A stretch of 64,000 bases of DNA from Sorangium cellulosum So0157-2 (GTDB lineage: Bacteria > Myxococcota_A > Polyangia > Polyangiales > Polyangiaceae), in assembly GCF_000418325.1 (NCBI RefSeq), contig NC_021658.1:6063501-6127500 (forward strand), given 5' to 3'. The notes under the pieces were generated by a model. The model had not been told where the DNA came from and searched no databases. It worked only from the letters and a program-made list of their open reading frames with translations. Of the stretch, positions 53,233 through 61,365 are shown piece by piece (the first letter of the stretch is position 1; each line of letters begins with the position of its first letter). The position numbers and the translations under genes were made by a program.

Positions 53233-53262
53233 AGCGTAAGGGCAATTGAAAGTCGATGTCAA
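53233..53262 (-). promoter_or_regulatory. candidate promoter of the di-haem oxidoreductase/imelysin pair
   Basis: On the minus strand a consensus -35 TTGACA (53257-53262) is followed after 18 bases by TACGCT (53233-53238), a partial -10. The start codon lies about 14 bases beyond the -10 and has no ribosome site, so the message would be nearly leaderless. I saw no convincing Fur box. Confidence 0.35.
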
Positions 53263-53392
53263 CAACCCGAACGCCGCGCTGGCCGCTGCCGATCTCGCAC
53301 GGACGGTTCGCGTCACCGCGCGAAGCGCGGCGGAGGTCCAGGCGTTACACTGCGGGGCCGGCGCGGACGGGGCCCACGCTGGAGGACGGCGG

Positions 53393-54181
53393 ATGACGCA
53401 GCGAGATGACGAGCGGCGCGCGGCCTCGATGGCCCTCAGGGACGGGCTGCGGGAGATCGCGTGGCTCGACGATCGCCGCGCGGCCCACCTGGCGCTCAAC
53501 GCCGGCTGGCTCCGGTACATGGGCCCTGGTTACGGCAACGACGTCTGCTCGATGTGCGGCGCGCTCCTCGAGCGGGGCACGGCGTACATGCACTGCGCGC
53601 CCTGCCTGGCGACGCGCGGGATCGACGAGCAGGCGCTGCTCCGCGCCTGCGCGGGCGCGATGGCCGGGGACTGGCCGTTCCAGGACCGCCGGCCCGACGG
53701 CAGGCGCTGGGCGCACGCGCTGATCGCGTTCTGGCGGAACCACGTCGATCCGATGGAGTCGAGGGCGGTCCCGTACCGGAACAACACGCTCGAGTCCGCC
53801 TTCCACTACATGAAGCGGCGGCTCGCCGAGGCGGGGGTCGCGGAGATCTGGACGTTGCCTGAAGAGAGCCAGCGCGGGCTCGATCCTGCGATGGTCGTGC
53901 GCGCCCGGGGCGGCGCGCTGGCGATCGGCGTCGCCACGCAGCGCCGCATCGCGACGGCCGAGGACGGGGCGCCCGGCGGGCACGTCGCGCTGTTCGACGA
54001 GTTCCTCCGCCTCGCGGGCGAGCGGGAAGGGTTCCTGGTGGTCGAGAAGCTGAGCCGGCGCGCGCGGCGCGACGCGCCCGTCCGGGAGAGCGCGGTGACG
54101 ACCGCCGAGGGACGGCGCGTGACGCAGCTCCGCTGCATGCAGGAGGACCGGAGCTGGCCCGCGCCCCCGGCGCCGGCGTAG
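53393..54181 (+). CDS. uncharacterised protein with a Cys4 zinc-ribbon-like segment
   Basis: The ATG follows GGAGGA by six bases; the frame is open further upstream but less well supported. The 262-residue protein has CSMCGALLERGTAYMHCAPCL near residues 45-65, a probable Zn site. A helical region follows (ALLRACAGAMAGDWPFQDRRPDGRRWAHALIAFWRNHV) and then a beta-rich second half (AMVVRARGGALAIGVATQRRIA, HVALFDEFLRLAGEREGFLVVEKLSRR). There is no signal peptide. I do not recognise the family. It diverges from the haem-protein operon. Confidence 0.72.
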   Translation: MTQRDDERRAASMALRDGLREIAWLDDRRAAHLALNAGWLRYMGPGYGNDVCSMCGALLERGTAYMHCAPCLATRGIDEQALLRACAGAMAGDWPFQDRRPDGRRWAHALIAFWRNHVDPMESRAVPYRNNTLESAFHYMKRRLAEAGVAEIWTLPEESQRGLDPAMVVRARGGALAIGVATQRRIATAEDGAPGGHVALFDEFLRLAGEREGFLVVEKLSRRARRDAPVRESAVTTAEGRRVTQLRCMQEDRSWPAPPAPA

Positions 54182-54203
54182 GCGCTCTCCGGCGGACGGC
54201 GCG

Positions 54204-55754
54204 CTACTGCCGGAAGGCCTGCTCGATGTCGTAGATCTCGGCCGCGACGCCGTCCTGCCCGTTGTACCGCGCCGAGCCCCCGCGCCCGCCGAGCCCGGCC
54301 TCGCCGAGCTCGATGGTCGTGTTCGAGAGGGAAGGCGCCCTGACCGCGTAGGCGACGGCGATCGAGTGCCCGCCGAGCCCACCGCCGCCGTGGCCGCCCC
54401 GGCCGCCTCGCCCGCCCGGGCCGCCGCTGCAGGCGGCGTTCAGCCCCGTGGCCTCGCCCAGGATGCCGCCGGGCCCGCCCTCGCCGCCCTCGCCGCCCTC
54501 CTGGCCCCTGCCGCCGTCTCCGCCGTCGCCCCCGCGGCCGGTCCTCAGCACCACGTCGTTGAAGAAGACCGTCGCGCTCCCCGCGAACACGGCGATGCTC
54601 GCCCCGCCCGCGCCCCCGCCGTTGCCGCCGAGCCCGCCGCAGCCGCCTGCGCCCCCGGAGCCGCCCGCGGCGCCTCCCGCCGTGCTCTCGAACGGGCACA
54701 TCAGCGCGCCCGCGCCGCCCTTGGCGCCGCCGCCGCCCCCGCCGCCCTGACCCGGCTTGCCCGGCGTGCCGTTGCCGGCGAGCGGGCCGGTGTACCCGTC
54801 CAGGATCACGTCGCCGAAGCCGACCGCCCCCGCGCCCGGACGCCCATCTGCGCCGTCCGCGCCCGCGTCGCCCGGCGTGCAGGCCCTGCTGCTGGACTCG
54901 CCCCTCCCGCCGTTCTCCGCGTCGCGCGGGTCCCCGTCGCCGCCATCGGAGCCCGACAACACCGAGCCGACGCCCCCGCTGCCGCTGCGCGAGTCGTCCT
55001 CGCGGTCGTCGGGCGTACCGCAGGTGTTGAACACCGGGGCCCCGCCGAGGACCGAAGCGGACGTGCACGCGGCGTTGCCGACGTTGCCGGGCTGCCCCGC
55101 CTCGGCGGGGTCGCTCGCGAACGACTCGCCCTCTTTGCCCGGCGCTCCGTCGCCCGCCTCGAGGATGCACCGCGTGAAGTCGACCGGGATCCCCGAGGTG
55201 TTCGCGGCGATCGAGGAGCGGCCAGCCAGCTCGGTGTGGGTCGGCAGGATCGAGCGCGCGATGACGTGGAGGTCCTCGACGAACACCGTCGAGGCGCCGC
55301 TGCCGCCGTGGAACTTGAGCGGCGTCTCGCCTTCAGGCGCGGTGAGCGTCGTCTTCTTCTTGTCGCCTATCCACCGCCAGTCGTCGCGGCAATCGAGCCC
55401 ACCGAAGATCCTGTGTCCCGAGGGCACGAGCACCGCCTCGTCGAACTCCTCGGCGCAGACGTAGATGCGCTTTCCCTTGCTAAAGGCGAGCTCGATCGCC
55501 TTGGAGAGCGTCTTCAGCGGCGCCCCCGAGGTCCCCGCGTTGCCGTCGTGCCCGGTGCGGGAGACCCACAGGCCGCACGACGAGGCGATCTTCCCCTCGG
55601 CCTTGCTCGGCGTGCAGTCGTCGTCCGACGGCCCATCATCGATGGGTATCGTGACGTAATCACCATTGCCGATGTTGCAGCCGCTGGCCGTCGCCGCGGC
55701 AGCCGAAGTGAATCCCAGCAATACGAGCGCATGAGCTTTGAATTGAATCCCCAT
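54204..55754 (-). CDS. Gly-rich beta-helix-like lipoprotein (DUF1565-like start)
   Basis: From MGIQFKAHALVLLGFTSAAAATASGCNIGNGDY the protein has a lipoprotein signal. CGLWVSRTGHDGNAGTSGAPLKTLSKAIELAFSKGKRIYVCAEEF is typical of DUF1565/pectin-lyase-like right-handed beta-helices. From ~residue 190 the chain becomes extremely Gly-rich (GDGAPGKEGES, GRGGDGGDGGRGQEGGEGGEGGPGG), with short hydrophobic strands (VILDGYTGPL, ASIAVFAGSATVFFNDVVLRTG) between Gly loops. This pattern is reminiscent of PGRS-type or Gly-helix proteins. It is surface-exposed by inference. It has 516 residues. Confidence 0.82.
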   Translation of the reverse strand: MGIQFKAHALVLLGFTSAAAATASGCNIGNGDYVTIPIDDGPSDDDCTPSKAEGKIASSCGLWVSRTGHDGNAGTSGAPLKTLSKAIELAFSKGKRIYVCAEEFDEAVLVPSGHRIFGGLDCRDDWRWIGDKKKTTLTAPEGETPLKFHGGSGASTVFVEDLHVIARSILPTHTELAGRSSIAANTSGIPVDFTRCILEAGDGAPGKEGESFASDPAEAGQPGNVGNAACTSASVLGGAPVFNTCGTPDDREDDSRSGSGGVGSVLSGSDGGDGDPRDAENGGRGESSSRACTPGDAGADGADGRPGAGAVGFGDVILDGYTGPLAGNGTPGKPGQGGGGGGGAKGGAGALMCPFESTAGGAAGGSGGAGGCGGLGGNGGGAGGASIAVFAGSATVFFNDVVLRTGRGGDGGDGGRGQEGGEGGEGGPGGILGEATGLNAACSGGPGGRGGRGGHGGGGLGGHSIAVAYAVRAPSLSNTTIELGEAGLGGRGGSARYNGQDGVAAEIYDIEQAFRQ

Positions 55755-55996
55755 ACTATTCTTATTCCGGCCACCCCGGCGCGTTTTCCAAGCAAAGCGA
55801 CCTGGCGCCTCCGGCGCGGCGCGCTCTCCACGCATGTTCTCGTCGCGGCCGCCGTCGCCGCCGGATATCAGCGCCGCGCGCGGCGGGGGCTTGGAGCGCG
55901 ACGTCCCCCGCCGGAAGGAGGTGTATCTGCCGAGTCGCCATCGCGGTCGCCCAGCGCGCTTGCCCATCGCGGTGGTTTCCGTGCGAACATCGGCCC

Positions 55997-56482
55997 ATGA
56001 GCGCGAACCTGAAGGACCTCGTGCGCGAGGTGCTCGACGCCGGCGGCGGGGAGCCGCTCGAAGGCGGCCGCTTCCTGCCGCTCGTCACGCTCGAGTCGGG
56101 CGCGCGGGTGGGGCTCGACAGCGCGGGAGGCTGGGTCTTCGCGCCCGAGGGCGGCGGGGCGGCTCAGACGTTCGCGCCCGAGCGCGGGCGCGTCTTCTTC
56201 GAGGTGCTGGAGTCGAGGCGGGACGACTTCGACGCGAGCATCGAGGCGGCGGCGAAGGCCGCGGGCTTGCCCCCCGAGGAGGTGGCCTTCTCGTTCCCCG
56301 CGGTCGACGTCGTCCGGGCGGTGCTCGCGCGGGGCCTGCCGAGCATGACGCGGCTCGCGCTCGCGTGGCTCCGGCTCACCGAGGCGCGGGCGCTCCGCGC
56401 CGACATCGTGGCCGTGTCGCGCGACCCGACCATGCCGGTGCCCATCCGGAACCTGGCGGAGCGCCTCACGGTCCCGGAATGA
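55997..56482 (+). CDS. uncharacterised 161-aa protein
   Basis: I do not recognise this cytoplasmic-looking protein. It begins MSANLKDLVREVLDAGGGEPLEGGRFLPLVTLESGARVGLD, continues with DDFDASIEAAAKAAGLPPEEVAFSFPAVDVVRAVLARGLP, and ends RDPTMPVPIRNLAERLTVPE. It is a mixed alpha/beta chain with no signal peptide or Cys. It diverges from the Gly-rich lipoprotein and converges with the acyl-CoA dehydrogenase gene. Confidence 0.72.
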   Translation: MSANLKDLVREVLDAGGGEPLEGGRFLPLVTLESGARVGLDSAGGWVFAPEGGGAAQTFAPERGRVFFEVLESRRDDFDASIEAAAKAAGLPPEEVAFSFPAVDVVRAVLARGLPSMTRLALAWLRLTEARALRADIVAVSRDPTMPVPIRNLAERLTVPE

Positions 56483-56578
56483 GCCCGCGCCGCGCGGCCG
56501 AGCCCCCGCCCCGAGGCGAGCCCGGCGCGGGGGAGGGCGGTCGGACGGCGGCGAACGACCCGACCGGAACGCGCGAGA

Positions 56579-58438
56579 TCAGATCGTCGCGAACGACTCG
56601 ATGGGGATGTCCAGGGCGGACGAGTCCTCGCGGCCGAGGAGCTCGGCGGAGAACTTCGCGTGCGGGAGCACGTTGGACGCGAAGTAGAGGGCCGCGTGCT
56701 TCTTGCCCTCGTAGAAGGCGCGGTCCTTCGCGCCGGCGTCGCCCTGCGGCAGGGTCTCCAGCGCCTTGAGCGCGATGACCGCGCCGTCGAGCAGGAGCCA
56801 GCCGATCGCCAGCTCGCTCATCATCTCGAGGAAGCGGTTCGCCGCGAGCGGCACCATCGGCATCTTGCCCATCTGGAACCACGAGAGCAGCCGCATCGCG
56901 GTGCCGGCGACGGCCTCGTGCGCCTCGCGGAGCTCCTTGACGCTCGCGGCGAGGACGGGGTGCTTCTCGTGCGCCTTCACGAACTCGGCCACGTCGTTCA
57001 GGAAGGCCTGCAGGTTGGCCCCGCCGGCCTGGCCGAGCTTGCGCCCGACGAGGTCCATCGCCTGGATGTGGTTCGTGCCCTCGTAGATCGAGAAGACCTT
57101 CGCGTCGCGGCAGTACTGCTCGACCGGGTAGTCCTTCGTGTACCCGGCGCCGCCGAAGGTCTGGATCGCCGTCTCGCAGACGCGGAACGCCTGATCGGAC
57201 GAGTAGGCCTTCACGAGCGGCACGAGCAGATCGACCTGGCCCTGGTTGTACGCCGCCGCGCGGTCGTCCTTGCCCTGGTAGACGGCGACCGCGTCCTGGT
57301 GGCGCGCGAGCTTGATGATCAGCGCGCGGATGCCCTCCACGCGGCTCTTCATGTCGAGCAGCATCCGCCGCACGTCCGGGTGGTCGACGATCGGCACGCG
57401 CGGCGCGGTCGCGTCCTTCCACTGGAGGATCGACGAGCCCTGCTTGCGGTCCTTCGCGTACTCGAGCGCGTTCAGGTACGCGGACGACGCGACCGACACG
57501 CCCTGCAGGCCGACCGAGATGCGCGCGCCGTTCATCATCCGGAACATCTGCGGCATGCCCTGGTGCTCGACGGTGCCGACGAGCTCCCCGAGGCAGCCGT
57601 CGTTCTCGCCGAAGTTGAGCACGCACGTCGACGAGCCGTTGATGCCCATCTTGTGCTCGATGTTGCCGACGAGGACGTCGTTCGGCTCGCCGAGCGAGCC
57701 GTCGTCGTTCACCCGGAACTTCGGCACGACGAACAGGCTGAGCCCCTTCGTCCCGGGCGGAGCGCCCTCGACGCGGGCGAGCACGAGGTGCACGACGTTC
57801 TCGGTGAGGTCCTGGTCGCCGCCGGAGATGAAGATCTTCGTGCCGCGGATGAGGTACTTGCCGTCCTTCTGCTTCACCGCGGTCGTCCGCGACGAGCCGA
57901 CGTCCGAGCCGGCCTGGGGCTCGGTCAGGCACATCGTCCCGCTCCACTGCCCGCCGAACATCCGCTTCAGGTAGATGTCGCGCTGCCGCGGCGTCCCGAA
58001 GTGCTCGATCAGCTCCGCCGCCCCGTAGGTCAGCCCGGGGTACATGTTGAGCGCCGCGTTGGCGCCGCAGAGGAACTCCTCGACCACCGTGTAGAGCGTG
58101 AAGGGGCCGCCCTGGCCGTCGTAGGCGGGCGAGACGGAGACCGACTTCCACCCGGCCTCGTACAGCTTGTCCCAGGCCTCCTTGAACCCCGGCGGGGTCT
58201 TGACCTGCCCCGCCTCGATGCGACAGCCGACCCGATCGCCGACCGTGTTCAGCGGGCCGAAGACCTCGCACGCGAACTTGTACACCTCGTCGACGACCAT
58301 CGAGACCTCGTCGCGCCCCCACGCGTCGTACGGCGCGTTGCCGAGCAGCTCGTCTAGGCGGAATTGCTCGAACAGGAGGAAGCGGATCTCGCGGAGGTCA
58401 GCCTTGTAGCGGTTCTGGAAGGTTTGGGCGTTCGACAT
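56579..58438 (-). CDS. acyl-CoA dehydrogenase, long (FadE5/DmdC-like) form
   Basis: This 619-residue flavoprotein should oxidise an acyl-CoA to the enoyl-CoA. The FAD/substrate motifs are FGTPRQRDIYLKRMFGGQWSGTMCLTEPQAGSDVGSSRTTAV and IRGTKIFISGGDQDLTENVVHLVLARV. ALEYAKDRKQG and CETAIQTFGGAGYTKDYPVEQYCRDAKVFSIYEGTNHIQAMDLVGRKL follow, the latter with the catalytic Glu. An extra C-terminal helical domain (~470-619) marks the long subfamily with N- and C-terminal extensions. AGGAGG precedes the ATG. No other beta-oxidation gene is nearby. Confidence 0.94.
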   Translation of the reverse strand: MSNAQTFQNRYKADLREIRFLLFEQFRLDELLGNAPYDAWGRDEVSMVVDEVYKFACEVFGPLNTVGDRVGCRIEAGQVKTPPGFKEAWDKLYEAGWKSVSVSPAYDGQGGPFTLYTVVEEFLCGANAALNMYPGLTYGAAELIEHFGTPRQRDIYLKRMFGGQWSGTMCLTEPQAGSDVGSSRTTAVKQKDGKYLIRGTKIFISGGDQDLTENVVHLVLARVEGAPPGTKGLSLFVVPKFRVNDDGSLGEPNDVLVGNIEHKMGINGSSTCVLNFGENDGCLGELVGTVEHQGMPQMFRMMNGARISVGLQGVSVASSAYLNALEYAKDRKQGSSILQWKDATAPRVPIVDHPDVRRMLLDMKSRVEGIRALIIKLARHQDAVAVYQGKDDRAAAYNQGQVDLLVPLVKAYSSDQAFRVCETAIQTFGGAGYTKDYPVEQYCRDAKVFSIYEGTNHIQAMDLVGRKLGQAGGANLQAFLNDVAEFVKAHEKHPVLAASVKELREAHEAVAGTAMRLLSWFQMGKMPMVPLAANRFLEMMSELAIGWLLLDGAVIALKALETLPQGDAGAKDRAFYEGKKHAALYFASNVLPHAKFSAELLGREDSSALDIPIESFATI

Positions 58439-58698
58439 GGGAGACCTCCTCGGTGCCGCGGCATCCGGCGCTGGCAGCCGGTACCCTTCCCGGTCTACCG
58501 CGCAGCCGCGGCATAGTTCTTCATTCGCCTAGCATGCCGCCGCGTCGCGTCAACATGCGTCCGTGACAGGGGGGCCATCTTGCGGAAATCAGAGGTGATC
58601 GGGGGGTCTGCCGGGGGTGTCGTGGGGCGGGTCCGCGGCGGACGCCAGGGCGGTGGATCCGACGGGCGGCGCGGCGTAGGCTCCGTCGCGATCGAACC

Positions 58699-59172
58699 AT
58701 GTCCGACCCGGCTTACATCACGCCCGGCGGGGCGAAGAAGCTGTCCGAGGAGCTCGCGCGCCTCCGTTCCGTGGAGCGGCCGCGCATCGTCCAGGAGGTC
58801 GCCGACGCGGCGGCGCAGGGCGACCGCTCCGAGAACGCCGAGTACATCTACGGCAAGAAGAAGCTGCGCGAGATCGACCGGCGGATGCACTACCTGACCA
58901 AGCGGCTGGAGAAGGCCGTGGTGGTCGACCCGTCGGAGCAGCGCGGCGACAAGGTCTTCTTCGGCGCGACGGTCGAGATCGAGGACGAGGACGGCGCGCG
59001 CCACACCTACCAGATCGTGGGCGAGGACGAGATCGACAGCGGGGCCGGGCGCATCAGCTGGCGCTCGCCGGTCGGCCGATCGCTCCTCGGCAAGCGCGCG
59101 GGCGACGTGATCACCGTGCGCCGCCCGGCGGGCGAGGCGGAGATGGAGATCATCTCGGTGCGGTACGGCTGA
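58699..59172 (+). CDS. greB: transcription elongation factor GreB
   Basis: The 157-residue protein has the coiled coil of Gre factors (AYITPGGAKKLSEELARLRSVERPRIVQEVADAAAQGDRSENAEYIYGKKKLREIDRRMHYLTKRLEKA). The acidic tip QGDRSENAEY is intact and stimulates transcript cleavage by RNA polymerase. The FKBP-like C-terminal domain ends GKRAGDVITVRRPAGEAEMEIISVRYG. The YIYGKKK segment points to GreB rather than GreA. Confidence 0.93.
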   Translation: MSDPAYITPGGAKKLSEELARLRSVERPRIVQEVADAAAQGDRSENAEYIYGKKKLREIDRRMHYLTKRLEKAVVVDPSEQRGDKVFFGATVEIEDEDGARHTYQIVGEDEIDSGAGRISWRSPVGRSLLGKRAGDVITVRRPAGEAEMEIISVRYG

Positions 59173-59222
59173 GCGCCGCAGCGGCGCGGCCGGAGGAAGA
59201 GGAAAAGGAGCAGGAGTTCGGC

Positions 59223-59618
59223 ATGAGGATCTTGCACACGATGCTGCGGGTCGGCGATCTCGAGCGCTCGATCGGCTTCTACAGGGACGTGCTCGGGATG
59301 CAGCTCCTGTCGCGGAAGGACTACCCGGAGGGCAAGTTCACGCTGTGCTTCCTCGGGTACGGGAGGAACCCGGAGCACGCGGAGATCGAGCTCACGCACA
59401 ACTGGGGGGTGGAGAAGTACGAGCTCGGCACGGCGTACGGGCACGTCGCGCTCGGGGTGGACGACATCTACGCGGCCTGCGACCGCATCCGCGCGGCGGG
59501 CGGGAAGATCACGCGCGAGCCGGGCCCGATGAAGCACGGCAAGACGGTGATCGCGTTCGTCGAGGATCCGGACGGCTACAAGGTCGAGCTCATCGAGGAG
59601 TCGAGCCTCAACCGGTAG
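59223..59618 (+). CDS. gloA: lactoylglutathione lyase (glyoxalase I)
   Basis: The 131-residue vicinal-oxygen-chelate enzyme reads MRILHTMLRVGDLERSIGFYRDVLGMQLLSRKDYPEGKFTLCFLGYG, ELTHNWGVEKYELGTAYGHVALGVDDIY and KTVIAFVEDPDGYKVELIEE. Metal ligands His5, Glu56-region, His74-region and Glu122-region are in place. It isomerises the glutathione-methylglyoxal adduct. An AGGAG site lies upstream; it follows greB by 50 bases and may share its transcript. Confidence 0.94.
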   Translation: MRILHTMLRVGDLERSIGFYRDVLGMQLLSRKDYPEGKFTLCFLGYGRNPEHAEIELTHNWGVEKYELGTAYGHVALGVDDIYAACDRIRAAGGKITREPGPMKHGKTVIAFVEDPDGYKVELIEESSLNR

Positions 59619-59765
59619 CTCGACGATCGAGGCCGGCAGGCCGAGGTCGAGGCGAGGTCGAGGAGAGAGCGCGCGACCGGAGAGGGCGCGGAGCGGGGCG
59701 GAGGCTCGAGGGCCTCCGCGGCGTCCGCGCCTCGTCGCGTGGGTCTCCTCGCGAGGCGCCGAGGA

Positions 59766-60683
59766 TCAGGCGCTCGCGACCGGCGCTGCGTCGTTCGCCG
59801 GCTCGGGGGCGGGCAGCGCGCCGCCGTCCGCGGCGGCCGCCTCGTCGGCCGGCGCCTTCGACGGCGCCTCGGCGGCCGCGCCGCCCGCGGCCGCGGCGGC
59901 CTTCTCGGCGTTCCGCGGGCGGCCGCGCGGCTTCTGCAGGAGCGACGGGGCCAGGTCGCCGTCGCCGCCCTCGTGCCAGCGCAGGTAGGCGACGGCGCGG
60001 CGGCACTCCTCGTAGGCCTTGGCGACCAGCGAGATCGCGCGGGCGCGGCGATCGCTCGCGTCGGTGATCTTCGGCGCCGCGGACGAGCCCTTGCCGGGCT
60101 TCGCGGCGAGCGCGGCGAGGAGGCGCACGCCGAGATCCGCGGCGCGCTCGAGCTCCTCGTCCTCGACCGCCGTCTTCGCGCGGACCTTGTCCCAGGAGCC
60201 GCGGAACAGCTCGGCGAGCGCGATGAGATCGCTCGCGAGATCGACGTGGCCCTTGCCCTTGCGGATGTCGGCGACGCGCTGCTTGTCGAGCAGGTTCCTG
60301 TAGGCGAGCGCCTCGGCGGCGACGAGGAGCCCCTCGCGCAGCGTGCCGGCGTCGTCGGTGAGCTTCTTCGCGTCGAGCTCGCTCGCGGGCGTGCTGTAGA
60401 GCAGGTCGGCGTACCACGCCGCGAGGGCGTAGTCCTCGAGCTCGTCCAGCATCTCGATCGGGTGGTTCGGGAGATCGCGGACGATCTCGTCGCGGAGCTC
60501 GCGCAGGTGGGGCAGGGCGGAGAGCACGGAGCTCACGGCCCTGGGGACCTCGACGTAGACGGTCACGAGGTCCTCGGGGCCGAGCTCGAGGAGCTTCGGC
60601 TCAACGCGGCCGTACGCCGCGAGCGCGGCGGCAGGCGAGGACGGGAGAACGGGAGCAGGTGCTGCTTTCGGGGGTCGCGCCAT
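59766..60683 (-). CDS. uncharacterised helical protein with AT-hook-like motif
   Basis: Starting MARPPKAAPAPVLPSSPAAALAAYGRVEPKLLELG, the 305-residue chain is helical (AVSSVLSALPHLRELRDEIVRDLPNHPIEMLDELEDYALAAWYADLL, EGLLVAAEALAYRNLLDKQRVADIRKGKGHVDLASDLIALAELFRGSW). KPRGRPRNAEKAAAAAGG near residue 260 contains the RGRP core of an AT hook, and an Ala/Pro-rich tail follows. A DNA- or nucleoid-associated role is possible. There is no signal peptide. The family is not recognised, although similar proteins are common in Sorangium-like genomes as far as I know. Confidence 0.78.
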   Translation of the reverse strand: MARPPKAAPAPVLPSSPAAALAAYGRVEPKLLELGPEDLVTVYVEVPRAVSSVLSALPHLRELRDEIVRDLPNHPIEMLDELEDYALAAWYADLLYSTPASELDAKKLTDDAGTLREGLLVAAEALAYRNLLDKQRVADIRKGKGHVDLASDLIALAELFRGSWDKVRAKTAVEDEELERAADLGVRLLAALAAKPGKGSSAAPKITDASDRRARAISLVAKAYEECRRAVAYLRWHEGGDGDLAPSLLQKPRGRPRNAEKAAAAAGGAAAEAPSKAPADEAAAADGGALPAPEPANDAAPVASA

Positions 60684-61019
60684 ACAGATGTCTCCAGCGG
60701 AGGGCGCGCACACTGCCAGACGGAAGCGCGAAGGGAAAGGGGGGCGTGCGACGACGCGACGTTCATCTCGCATCTCGCCCTCGCCCTCGCCGCGCCTCCG
60801 CATGGCGGGCCGCCAAGTCAAGCCTGGAGATCGCGAGGGCGGCACATTCCGGCGATGCGATGGGGTTTCTCGCGATCCGTCGCGGCGGCCCGCTGGCGCG
60901 CGCCCCCTTCGGACGCGCCCCGCGCGGGCGCGCGATCTCCGCCGGACGGCGGCCTGTCCAGAACAGGCTCGGCAGGGCGCTGCGCTCTGGTAGATTGCCG
61001 CCCGAGGAATCGAGACATC
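60684..61019. other. divergent intergenic region, 336 bp
   Basis: No gene was seen. It must carry promoters for the AT-hook-like gene and the YciI gene. TAGATT at 60991-60996 could be a -10 for the latter, without a clear -35. Confidence 0.4.
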
Positions 61020-61328
61020 ATGTACGCGATTGCGATCATCCGTTACCGGCGCCCGCTCGACGAGGTGCTGAAGGTCGTCGACGAGCACCGCGCTTATCTC
61101 AAGAGGCTCATCGATCAAGGGCTGGTGCTCGCGTCAGGGCCGCTCGACCCGCGCTACGGCGGAGCGATCCTGCTCCGGGTGCCGGACGACGCGGCCGGGG
61201 CGACGCTGGATCAGATCCGGGACGGCGATCCCTTCACGCAGAAGGGGATTGCGCAGTACGAGCTCCTGCCGTGGGCGCCGGTGTTCGGAAAAGAGGAGCT
61301 CGATCGGGTCTTCGCCCCGAAGGCCTGA
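61020..61328 (+). CDS. YciI-like protein
   Basis: The 102-residue protein MYAIAIIRYRRPLDEVLKVVDEHRAYLKRLIDQGLVLASGPLDPRYGGAILLRV has the ferredoxin-like YCII fold. It has the conserved EHRAYLK His and the SGP segment, and ends KGIAQYELLPWAPVFG. YciI proteins are small putative enzymes of unclear reaction. It is a single-gene unit as far as can be seen. Confidence 0.9.
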   Translation: MYAIAIIRYRRPLDEVLKVVDEHRAYLKRLIDQGLVLASGPLDPRYGGAILLRVPDDAAGATLDQIRDGDPFTQKGIAQYELLPWAPVFGKEELDRVFAPKA

Positions 61329-61365
61329 GGGCCGCGTCGCGCCGTGGCGCGCCGCGGCCCGCGCG

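Noticed and set aside
56660..58357. 565-codon open frame on the plus strand
   Set aside because: It is the exact antisense of the acyl-CoA dehydrogenase gene and shows no family features.
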